Source: Arthrobacter sp. ZGTC412 | GTDB taxonomy: Bacteria > Actinomycetota > Actinomycetes > Actinomycetales > Micrococcaceae | Reading direction: 5' to 3' | Length of the DNA: 64,000 bases | Assembly: GCF_002929215.1 (NCBI RefSeq) | Contig: NZ_PJII01000006.1 | Coordinates: 1-64,000, forward strand | Notes under the pieces: model-generated | The model's input: only the letters and a program-made list of their open reading frames with translations | What the model was told of the DNA's origin: nothing | The model's database searches: none | Program-made: the position numbers and the translations under genes | Shown here: piece after piece, positions 26,999-34,595 of the stretch | How the letters are laid out: the number at the start of each line of letters is the position of its first letter | Position numbering within the stretch: the first letter of the stretch is position 1

Positions 26999-27892
26999 TC
27001 AGACGCCGGCGATGTGACGGACCGCGTCGAGGTACGGCATGGTGACGGCAGCATCAGCCGCGGCCAGCACGGCCGGCTTGGCGTTGAATGCCACACCGAT
27101 TCCCGCAGCGCCGAGCATGTCGAGGTCGTTGGCGCCGTCGCCCACGGCGATGGTGTGTTCCAGGGCAATGCCCTCACCCGCTGCCCATTCGCGCAGGTAC
27201 TTTTCCTTTGCTGCCCGGTCCACCACCGCACCGAGCACCTTGCCGGTCAACGCGCCGTCGACGATCTCCAGCTCATTGGCCTGCCAGTAGTCCAGGCCCA
27301 GCTCGCCGGCAATCGGCTCCAGGGTCTGGTTGAACCCGCCGGACACCACAGCCACCACGTGCCCCGCAGCCTTAAAAGCTGCCACAAGTTCGGCGGCCCC
27401 CTCGCTGAGTTTCACTTGGTCACTTACGGAATGGACGACGTCGGCCGGCAGCCCTGCGAGGACCTCAACCCGGGTGTGAAGGCTCTGGGTGAAGTCCAAC
27501 TCTCCACGCATGGCAGCCTCGGTAACGGCCGTCACCTCTTCCTCCTTGCCGGCGTAGGCGGCAAGGAGTTCGATGACCTCCTGCTGGATCAGGGTGGAAT
27601 CCACGTCCAGGATCAGGAGCTTGCGTTCGGCCGAACGGAGGCCGGCAGGAACCAGTGCTGTGTCGAGCCCGCTGATCTGCGCCTCGGCGACGGCCCGCCG
27701 GAGCACGGCGAGGCCTGCCGCGGTTGCGTCCGGAAGCTGAAGCTCGGCAACATGGACCTGGTACCGTTCGTCGCCGCCGTCGTTTTCGGTGACCACTGAG
27801 GCGCCGTGCGCCGTGAGGATGGAACGCAGCTGCTCCAGCGCGGTGGGGGTCACATTCAGGCCATAGCTGACAGCAGTCACGTTCGGAGTCAT
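26999..27892 (-). CDS. serB: Phosphoserine phosphatase SerB
   Basis: A 297-residue HAD-superfamily enzyme, last step of serine synthesis. The nucleophile motif DVDSTLIQQE is in the middle. It is followed by EAAMRGELDFTQSL with the cap, VVSGGFNQTL (motif II Ser), KEKYLREWA (motif III Lys) and VGDGANDLDML (motif IV acidic residues). About 95 residues precede the catalytic part, as in two-domain SerB proteins with ACT-like regulatory modules; this part is not strongly conserved. Cytosolic. Confidence 0.92.
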   Translation of the reverse strand: MTPNVTAVSYGLNVTPTALEQLRSILTAHGASVVTENDGGDERYQVHVAELQLPDATAAGLAVLRRAVAEAQISGLDTALVPAGLRSAERKLLILDVDSTLIQQEVIELLAAYAGKEEEVTAVTEAAMRGELDFTQSLHTRVEVLAGLPADVVHSVSDQVKLSEGAAELVAAFKAAGHVVAVVSGGFNQTLEPIAGELGLDYWQANELEIVDGALTGKVLGAVVDRAAKEKYLREWAAGEGIALEHTIAVGDGANDLDMLGAAGIGVAFNAKPAVLAAADAAVTMPYLDAVRHIAGV

Positions 27893-27902
27893 GCCTACAA
27901 TC

Positions 27903-28780
27903 TTAGTCCGCGGGGGACGGGACCCTTGAATTCATTGCGGTCTTCCGGGCGATGATCGTGTAAGTACAAGGCACAAGAGCACGCTCTGATTCTGGCCATG
28001 CGAAGCCCTCCGGCACTTCCACCATGCGGGGCGAAAACTTCCACGGGAGGGTTGTGCCCTCGTCGACGCGAAGGATCTGAAGACCCGCCGCGATGAGGGC
28101 GTTCATGATTTCGGACAAAGCGTGCGCCCATTGGTACGTCCGGGAATGGGTCACCTTGCCGTCGCCTGCGTAGGTCGACTCGTCGTTCGATTGCTGCGGC
28201 CCGCCGTTGCCAAAGTACGGATATCGAAGCTGGAGTCCGTGGGCGTGCTCATCGATGGCGTAGAGAGCGGGGTGACCGTCGCGGATGTAGAACGTTCCGC
28301 CAGTCCTCAGGAGTCCTGCTACCTGAGCCGCCCAACGGTCCAGGTCCGGGAGCCAGTTGATGGTTCCTATGCTTGTGTAGACGAGGTCAAAGTCACCGTC
28401 TACAGCGGCGCGCGCCTCCAGAACGTCGGTCTCCACCATGTGGCGTCAAGGCCCAGGCGCCGCGCCAGCCGGCCTGCAGATGCCAATGCGCCGGGGGAGA
28501 AGTCCACGCCGGTGACGTTTGCCCCTGCTCTGGCGAGGGAAAGCGTGTCGGTGCCTATGTGGCACTGGAGATGACACACATCCAGGTCGGCGACCGTTCC
28601 GCGCGGGAGGAATGGTGCCAGGGCTGCCAAATCCGTGCGGATGACCTCAGTTAGATGATGAGGATCGTCCAAGTCACTGACCCGGTAGGCCACTTCGTGC
28701 AGGGGGACCCGGTCTTCCCAGTTGTCTCGGTTGGTGGCGCGCGCAGATTCCCAATCGACCGAAACACTGCTATCACTCAT
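27903..28780 (-). pseudogene. Class I SAM methyltransferase, frameshifted
   Basis: The 5' part from ATG 28780 contains the SAM-binding region (CHLQCHIGTDTLSLARAGA, VTGVDFSP) and runs into LARRLGLDAT. The 3' part, in another frame, starts MVETDVLEARA and continues with LVYTSIGTINWLPDL, GGTFYIRDGHPALYAI and the C-terminal strands. The join falls near 28430-28440, where a single missing base (GCC AC[n] ATG) would restore one gene of about 290 codons. Its 5' end overlaps the stop of the next upstream gene by four bases (ATGA). As read, the product is truncated. Confidence 0.75.
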
Positions 28781-29445
28781 GGGGCGAGTTTATGCAAGGG
28801 CGCCGACATGACCATTTCTCTGTCCGTGTTGGGGCGTGGCGGGCCTGCTGCCAGGCGCGCGCTGATTGCCGCATGCGGCCAGTGGCCGGGGTCGGTTCGT
28901 CGCTCAATTGCGACGGTTTCAAAACCTGCCGCGGCAAGCATCTTCGTGAATTCTCCAACAGGCCAGGAGTACGCAGGCGCTACTGCATGCCGGAATTTCT
29001 CGACCTCTTCTCCTTCAAACATGCCGATTAGGAGAGCCCCACCAGGGACGAGGCGTAGCGCCAACTCCTGGAGAGCGGGAACAACCTCGTCAGGCCGAAA
29101 GTGGATCAGTGAGTACCAGGCAAGAATGCCCGAAGCATATGCTTTCGGGACCCCCAGACTGTTGAGCGAGGCGACTCTGAACGGGATACCGGGGAAGCGC
29201 GCCTTTGCGTGCTCTATGAATGACTGCACCACATCGATCCCTTCGACGGCTGCCCCCTGGTCCGCGAGGAACTTCGTCCACTGGCCTGGCCCGCATCCCA
29301 CGTCCAGCACTGGGCCCACGATGGGTGCTGCCCAGTCACCTATAAGCGTCCGATCAGCTTGATGTGCAGAATTGATCGACCCGAACCTGGCAATGTACTC
29401 CGCAGCACGCTTTGAGTAGACGGCCTCGACTTCTGCGTCCGTCAT
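28777..29445 (-). CDS. Class I SAM-dependent methyltransferase
   Basis: A 222-residue protein with motif I LDVGCGPGQWTKFLA, motif II region GIDVVQSFIEHA, and a post-II loop containing AWYSLIHFRPDEV. The start ATG at 29445 (MTDAEVEAVYSKRAA) is preferred; the longer frame upstream has no character. It is the first gene of a two-gene operon with the frameshifted methyltransferase. The substrate is unknown, and the pairing suggests a related small molecule. Confidence 0.85.
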   Translation of the reverse strand: MTDAEVEAVYSKRAAEYIARFGSINSAHQADRTLIGDWAAPIVGPVLDVGCGPGQWTKFLADQGAAVEGIDVVQSFIEHAKARFPGIPFRVASLNSLGVPKAYASGILAWYSLIHFRPDEVVPALQELALRLVPGGALLIGMFEGEEVEKFRHAVAPAYSWPVGEFTKMLAAAGFETVAIERRTDPGHWPHAAISARLAAGPPRPNTDREMVMSAPLHKLAP

Positions 29446-29564
29446 GCAGCCACAGCTTGCGACAAGATCAATGTGTTCCCCCAAATCACCCGGCGATGCC
29501 GTAACCCTACATCCAGTGATTCTGCACCCACAGAGATCGGCGGGACTTCCGTAACCTAGGGTGC

Positions 29565-30416
29565 ATGGAATCGTGGCACCGAAACCGCCTGGGCGTTGGA
29601 CAGTCCGCACTTGTCCGGACCTGGCTGCCAGGCGTACGTGTACTGAATGATCTTTCTTGGGGACTGGTGGACACGGCGGTTCTTGAAGTGGCCAGCGAAG
29701 ATCGCAGATACGTCGTCAAAGCTGCAGGAACTTCCAACACCCATATTGGGCGCGAGATCGCTGCCCATCAGTCCGCCGTTGGGGTGTGGGCCCGTGAGAA
29801 CCGCGCGCCCAGGCTCATCCATGCCGACCGTGCCATGAACATCCTGGTCACCGAATTCCTGGAAGGTTCCCTTGTGCAGGGAACGTCAGCTGAGTATGAA
29901 GAGGAAACTTACCGGCAAGCCGGGAGGCTACTGGGCGAGTTTCACGCTCAAACCCAACACACCGACGCCCACTATGAAATGGAAGCCACTACTAAGGCGC
30001 TGTCTTGGCTGGACACACCGCACCGCATAGAGGAATCTGCTGCAGAGAGAACCAGGGCTGTACTCAACGGATATCAGCCCCGCCCCGTCTCAGTGGTTCC
30101 CACCCACGGCGACTGGCAGCCCCGCAATTGGCTCCTGGCAGGCAGGGATGTGAAAATCATCGACTTCGGCCGGTTCGACTTCAGGCCGGCCATGAGCGAT
30201 TTCTGCCGGTTGGCCGCGCAGCAGTGGCACTCCCACCCTCATCTGGAGACCGCCTTTTTCGAGGGGTACTGCACCGACCCCAGAGACAGCGACCTCTGGA
30301 ACATCGCGATGCTGCGCGAAGCCGTCTCGACGGCTGCCTGGGCTTACCAGGTGGGGGACGAGAAGTTCGAGAAACAGGGCCACCGGATGCTACATAAGGC
30401 TCTGGCCAACTTCTGA
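29565..30416 (+). CDS. Aminoglycoside phosphotransferase/kinase-like protein
   Basis: A 283-residue protein of the APH/choline-kinase fold: VVKAAG (ATP lysine), catalytic loop HGDWQPRNWLL and metal loop IIDFGRFDFR. Motif spacing is right for an active kinase. The C-terminal helical part is as in small-molecule kinases. The phosphorylated substrate cannot be inferred. It is divergent from the methyltransferase pair. Confidence 0.85.
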   Translation: MESWHRNRLGVGQSALVRTWLPGVRVLNDLSWGLVDTAVLEVASEDRRYVVKAAGTSNTHIGREIAAHQSAVGVWARENRAPRLIHADRAMNILVTEFLEGSLVQGTSAEYEEETYRQAGRLLGEFHAQTQHTDAHYEMEATTKALSWLDTPHRIEESAAERTRAVLNGYQPRPVSVVPTHGDWQPRNWLLAGRDVKIIDFGRFDFRPAMSDFCRLAAQQWHSHPHLETAFFEGYCTDPRDSDLWNIAMLREAVSTAAWAYQVGDEKFEKQGHRMLHKALANF

Positions 30417-30584
30417 ACGGCCATCCACCCTTCATCAGCCACGTGCCGCAACTCGCGGCACTGATCCTTCGCCGTTAGCGCTCAGCCCGTCGCTGGCGGG
30501 TCTTGACAACTGGCGAGCGGGCTTGCGGCGCTGTGCGACACCGGGTTATCAGTCAGCCTCTTTTTTGTCCTAGTGTCTACTCCT

Positions 30585-31370
30585 ATGAGTGATGTTCTGG
30601 AATTGGCTTCCGTCAGCGTTGTCCGAGGTAAAAAGACCCTGCTGGACAAAGTCGACTGGGAAGTCAATGAAGGCGAACGCTGGGTCATCCTCGGCCCCAA
30701 CGGCGCAGGCAAAACCACTCTCCTTCAGATTGCCGCCGCGCGCATGCATCCGAGCAGTGGCAAGGCCGGGATTTTGGACGAGATCCTGGGCAGGGTGGAC
30801 GTCTTCGAACTCCGCCCCCGCATTGGCCTCTCCTCCGCCGCCCTCGCCACCCAGATCCCGGAACACGAAAACGTCCTCAACGTGGTGGTCACGGCCGCCT
30901 ACGGCGTCACCGGCCGCTGGCGTGAGGGATACGAGCGTGACGACGAGCGGAGGGCTTTCCGCTTGCTCAACGACTGGGGGATGGGCCCGCTCCTGAACAG
31001 GACCTTCGCAACGTTGTCCGAGGGTGAGCGCAAGCGGGTCCAAATCGCCCGCGCCCTTATGACCGACCCTGAACTGCTGCTGCTTGACGAGCCCGCCGCC
31101 GGCCTGGACCTCGGCGGCCGGGAGGAGCTCGTCCACAAGCTGGGAGAACTGGCGCAGGACGAGGCAGCACCGGCTATGGTCCTCGTAACGCACCATCTTG
31201 AGGAAGTACCGCCGGGATTCACGCACGCCATGCTGCTGCGCGACGGCGGAGTGGTCGCCGCAGGCCCCATCACCGAGGTGCTGACGGCCGAACACCTCAG
31301 CACAACGTTCGGGCTGGACCTGGACGTGTCCGTCAACGCGGGCCGGTACACCGCCATCGCCAGCCGCTAG
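30585..31370 (+). CDS. ABC transporter ATP-binding protein
   Basis: About 261 residues from ATG 30585; an in-frame GTG at 30573 is an alternative, and no clear ribosome-binding site is seen for either. Walker A is GPNGAGKTTLL, the signature is LSEGERKRVQIARALM, and Walker B LLLLDEPAAGLDL is followed by the H-loop VTHHLEEV. There is no permease gene next to it. The downstream TauE-type gene may not be its partner, so it may be an orphan ATPase. Confidence 0.87.
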   Translation: MSDVLELASVSVVRGKKTLLDKVDWEVNEGERWVILGPNGAGKTTLLQIAAARMHPSSGKAGILDEILGRVDVFELRPRIGLSSAALATQIPEHENVLNVVVTAAYGVTGRWREGYERDDERRAFRLLNDWGMGPLLNRTFATLSEGERKRVQIARALMTDPELLLLDEPAAGLDLGGREELVHKLGELAQDEAAPAMVLVTHHLEEVPPGFTHAMLLRDGGVVAAGPITEVLTAEHLSTTFGLDLDVSVNAGRYTAIASR

Positions 31371-31386
31371 GCAGCAGCGCAGCACC

Positions 31387-32172
31387 TTGGACCTTCTCAG
31401 CAGCATCTTTGTGTCCATCGCCGGCCTGTGGGCCGGCACCATCAACGCCGTTGTTGGCTCCGGCACACTGGTAACCTTCCCCGTGCTCATCGCCCTGGGG
31501 GTTACCCCGGTGGTGGCTTCCATGAGCAACGCCATGGGGCTTGTCTTTGGTACCGCGGCCGGCGCCTTCGGCTACCGGCGTGAACTGAAGGGCCACGGCC
31601 GGCAACTGATGCGGCTGCTCCCTGCTTCGCTCCTGGGCGGCATCTCCGGCGCCTGGTTGCTCCTGCACCTGCCCGAAAAAGTCTTTCACTACGTTGCGCC
31701 CGTCCTTCTGGTGCTGGCCCTCCTGATGGTGGTGTTCCAGCCGCGCATGCAGGCCTGGGTCCGCAACCGGGAGGAGAACCCGGAGCACGCCGTGCGGGAC
31801 AAGCGGCACGGTGTCCTCCTGGTGGTCCTGGTCTACCTCGCCGGTGTTTATGGCGGCTACTTCGTGGCTGCCCAGGGAATTCTGCTGGTGGGCATCCTGG
31901 GGGTCTTCCTCACCGGCACCATCCAGAACGCCAATGCCATGAAAAACATCCTGGTGCTCGGCGTAAACCTGGTGGCCGCCGTCTCCTATCTGCTGTTCGC
32001 GTTCGACCGGATCAACTGGCTCGTGGTGCTGCTGATCGCCGTCAGCTCGAGTATCGGCGGCATCCTGGGCTCCAAAGTGGGGCGGCGGCTGTCCCCGAAG
32101 GTGCTGCGCGCCGTGATCTTCGTCCTGGGGCTGGTGGCTCTGGGATTCATGATCGCGAATCTGCTGAAATAA
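31387..32172 (+). CDS. TauE/SafE-family sulfite/anion exporter
   Basis: A 261-residue integral membrane protein with eight hydrophobic segments and the family opening (GLWAGTINAVVGSGTLVTFP) plus VASMSNAMG. A second repeat begins VYGGYFVAAQGILLVGILGV. It probably exports sulfite or a sulfonate-type anion, but family substrates vary. The TTG at 31387 is the annotated start; GTG 31411 is an alternative. It is 16 bases after the ABC ATPase. Confidence 0.85.
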   Translation: MDLLSSIFVSIAGLWAGTINAVVGSGTLVTFPVLIALGVTPVVASMSNAMGLVFGTAAGAFGYRRELKGHGRQLMRLLPASLLGGISGAWLLLHLPEKVFHYVAPVLLVLALLMVVFQPRMQAWVRNREENPEHAVRDKRHGVLLVVLVYLAGVYGGYFVAAQGILLVGILGVFLTGTIQNANAMKNILVLGVNLVAAVSYLLFAFDRINWLVVLLIAVSSSIGGILGSKVGRRLSPKVLRAVIFVLGLVALGFMIANLLK

Positions 32173-32179
32173 TCACCCG

Positions 32180-32989
32180 GTGACAATCCACTATCTCGAA
32201 TCCGCCGCGGACCCCCGGGTCTCCGACTACACCCAGCTCACCGATGTGCACCTGCGCAAGCTCCGGGAGCCCGCGGAGGGCATGTACATCGCCGAGTCAT
32301 CGCGCGTGCTGCGCCGCGCCCTGGCCGCAGGGCACCAGCCCCGGTCCTTTTTCCTCGCCGAAAAGTGGCTGGACGACCTTCAGGACATCCTCGGCGCCTA
32401 CCCCCACGTCCCGGCCTTCATCGGCAGCGCGGCCTTGCTGGAGGAGATCACCGGTTTCCACCTTCACCGCGGTGCCATGGCCGCCATGCAGCGTCCTGAG
32501 CCGGTACCCCTGCCGGAACTGCTGGCAGGTGCGCGCAGGGTGGCCGTCCTGGAGGACATCGTGGACCACACCAACGTGGGCGCCATCTTCAGATCCGCAG
32601 CCGCCCTGGACATCGACGCCGTCCTGGTCTCGCCGCGCTGCGGCGACCCCCTCTACCGCCGGAGCGTCCGGGTCAGCATGGGCGCCGTCTTCCAGGTCCC
32701 GTGGGCCCGGCTCACCAGTTGGCCGGAAGACCTCCATGTGCTCAAGGAGCAGGGATTCACCGTTGCTGCCCTGGAGCTGACGCCGGACGCGCAGGACGTG
32801 GACAAGGTCGCTGGACAGAACCCCGGGCGGCTCGCTTTGGTGCTCGGCACCGAAGGCTCCGGCATGAGCGCTGAGACGCTCGCCGCCGTCGACCTCGCCG
32901 TCAAAATCCCCATGCGCAACGGCGTGGATTCGCTTAATGTTGCAGCGGCATCAGCCGTTGCTTTTTGGGAGCTACGGCACCGCGATTAG
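32180..32989 (+). CDS. TrmH-family (SpoU) RNA 2'-O-methyltransferase
   Basis: A 269-residue SPOUT enzyme. Motif 1 is NVGAIFRSAA, motif 2 is LVLGTEGSGMS and motif 3 is IPMRNGVDSLNVAAASAVAF. The N-terminal 110 residues form the RNA-binding L30e-like domain. The start is GTG 32180, only eight bases after the upstream stop. It likely methylates ribose in rRNA or tRNA; the exact site is unknown. Confidence 0.9.
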   Translation: MTIHYLESAADPRVSDYTQLTDVHLRKLREPAEGMYIAESSRVLRRALAAGHQPRSFFLAEKWLDDLQDILGAYPHVPAFIGSAALLEEITGFHLHRGAMAAMQRPEPVPLPELLAGARRVAVLEDIVDHTNVGAIFRSAAALDIDAVLVSPRCGDPLYRRSVRVSMGAVFQVPWARLTSWPEDLHVLKEQGFTVAALELTPDAQDVDKVAGQNPGRLALVLGTEGSGMSAETLAAVDLAVKIPMRNGVDSLNVAAASAVAFWELRHRD

Positions 32990-33130
32990 GCGACGCGCGC
33001 TGTTCGCGGGCACCCGAAGTTTCCGCTATTATTGATAGCTGGCTGCCCTGCGTCATTTGGGCACGGATGCGGCCATCCCATTCATACCTGGCAGCTGGCA
33101 AAATCCAGTTGTGCGAACAAAGGTCCCATT

Positions 33131-33388
33131 ATGAAGTCTGATTCCCACCCGAAGTACGAAGCTGTTGTTTTCAACGACCTGGCTTCCGGCGTCAAGTTCC
33201 TGACCAAGTCCACCGTGTCTTCCAAGAAGACCATCGAGTGGGAAGACGGAAACACCTACCCGGTTATTGACGTCGAAATCTCCTCCGAGTCCCACCCGTT
33301 CTACACGGGCAAGCAGCGCATCATGGACTCTGCAGGCCGCGTCGAGCGCTTCAACGCTCGCTTCAAGGGCTTCGGCGGCAAGAAGTAA
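33131..33388 (+). CDS. rpmE2: 50S ribosomal protein L31 type B
   Basis: An 85-residue protein starting at ATG 33131 with AAAGG upstream. It has the type B L31 text ([37 protein letters not shown], ending FKGFGGKK) and no Cys at all, so it lacks the zinc site of type A L31. In many actinobacteria such paralogues replace the zinc form under zinc limitation through Zur. I could not see a convincing Zur box upstream. Confidence 0.92.
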   Translation: MKSDSHPKYEAVVFNDLASGVKFLTKSTVSSKKTIEWEDGNTYPVIDVEISSESHPFYTGKQRIMDSAGRVERFNARFKGFGGKK

Positions 33389-33414
33389 TTCACTTCCCCC
33401 AAGCTTCAAAAGGA

Positions 33415-33442
33415 AAGCCCGCACCGGCAACGGTGCGGGCTT
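33415..33442 (+). terminator. Rho-independent terminator after rpmE2
   Basis: AAGCCCGCACCG (33415-33426) pairs perfectly with CGGTGCGGGCTT (33431-33442) around a GCAA loop and continues into a short T-run. It ends the L31 transcript. Confidence 0.9.
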
Positions 33443-33493
33443 TTCGCGTTTACGGCAGGCCGCGTTTCAGGGCCCCGCCCTATCTGGGGCAGG

Positions 33494-34594
33494 ATGGAAC
33501 ACATGACTGCCCCGCCCGTCCCAGCTGATGATTCCAACTTCCGCCGCCATGGGGAGTACAAAGTGCCCGGCGGCAAACTCGTGGTGGTTGACCTGGAAGT
33601 CGTGGACGGCCGGCTCGCCGATGTCTCCGTCAGCGGTGACTTCTTCCTGGAGCCCGACGAAGCGCTCCTGGACATCAACCGGGGACTGGCAGGCTTGCCG
33701 GACACGACGACGGCGTCCGAACTTTCCGCCGTCGTCACCGCTTCGCTGCCGGAGGGCGCAGCCCTGTTCGGCTTCTCTGCCGACGCCGTGGCCATTACGG
33801 TCCGGCGTGCCCTGGCGAAAGCCACGTCCTGGGCGGACCACCACTGGAACCTCATTCCGCCCACGGTCCTGCCCACCGAAATCAACGTGGCCCTCGACGA
33901 GGTCCTCACCGAGGAGGTGGGCGCCGGCCGCCGCAATCCTACGCTTCGTTTTTGGGACTGGCGGGAACCGTCAACAGTGATCGGCAGCTTCCAGTCCTAC
34001 CGCAACGAGGTGGACCCCGCCGGCGTGGCCAAGCACGGCATCAACGTGGTCCGCCGTATCAGCGGCGGGGGAGCGATGTTTATGGAGGCGGGCAACTGCA
34101 TCACCTACTCGCTGTACCTGCCACAGACCCTGGTGGACGGACTCAGCTTCGCCGACTCCTACCCCTTCCTCGACGCGTGGGTCATGGCGGCACTGGAAAA
34201 ACTGGGCATCACGGCCTTCTACGTCCCGCTGAACGACATCGCCACGGACCAGGGCAAGATCGGCGGCGCGGCCCAGAAACGCCTCGCCAACGGCGGCATG
34301 CTGCACCACGTCACCATGAGCTACGACATCGACGCCGACAAGATGGTGGAGGTACTCCGCATCGGCAAGGAAAAGCTCTCGGACAAAGGCACCCGCAGCG
34401 CGAAGAAGCGGGTGGACCCCCTCCGCCGGCAGACCGGCCTGGCGCGCGCCGAGATCATCGCGGCCATGATCGAAGTCTTCAGCGAGCGGTACGGTGCCAC
34501 TCCGTCAGAGCTCACCGAGACGGAACTGGCCACCGCCCGCGAGCGCGTGGGAACCAAGTTCGGCACCGAGGAATGGCTCCACCGGGTCCCCTGA
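33494..34594 (+). CDS. Lipoate-protein ligase A-like protein, domain order permuted
   Basis: A 366-residue protein. The catalytic LplA domain lies in the middle and C-terminal parts: VRRISGGGAMFMEAGN (lipoate-binding motif) and the catalytic Lys in KIGGAAQKR. The first about 110 residues (SGDFFLEPDEALLDINRGLAG and following) resemble the accessory C-terminal domain of LplA. The usual order therefore appears swapped, as in some split or fused ligases. It would attach lipoate to E2 and GcvH proteins using ATP. The ATG at 33494 begins the frame; ATG 33503 also fits. Confidence 0.85.
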   Translation: MEHMTAPPVPADDSNFRRHGEYKVPGGKLVVVDLEVVDGRLADVSVSGDFFLEPDEALLDINRGLAGLPDTTTASELSAVVTASLPEGAALFGFSADAVAITVRRALAKATSWADHHWNLIPPTVLPTEINVALDEVLTEEVGAGRRNPTLRFWDWREPSTVIGSFQSYRNEVDPAGVAKHGINVVRRISGGGAMFMEAGNCITYSLYLPQTLVDGLSFADSYPFLDAWVMAALEKLGITAFYVPLNDIATDQGKIGGAAQKRLANGGMLHHVTMSYDIDADKMVEVLRIGKEKLSDKGTRSAKKRVDPLRRQTGLARAEIIAAMIEVFSERYGATPSELTETELATARERVGTKFGTEEWLHRVP

Positions 34595-34595
34595 G

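Noticed and set aside
32990-33130. Zur box upstream of rpmE2
   Set aside because: I looked for the usual palindrome around A/T-rich TATTATTGATAG but found no convincing inverted repeat.
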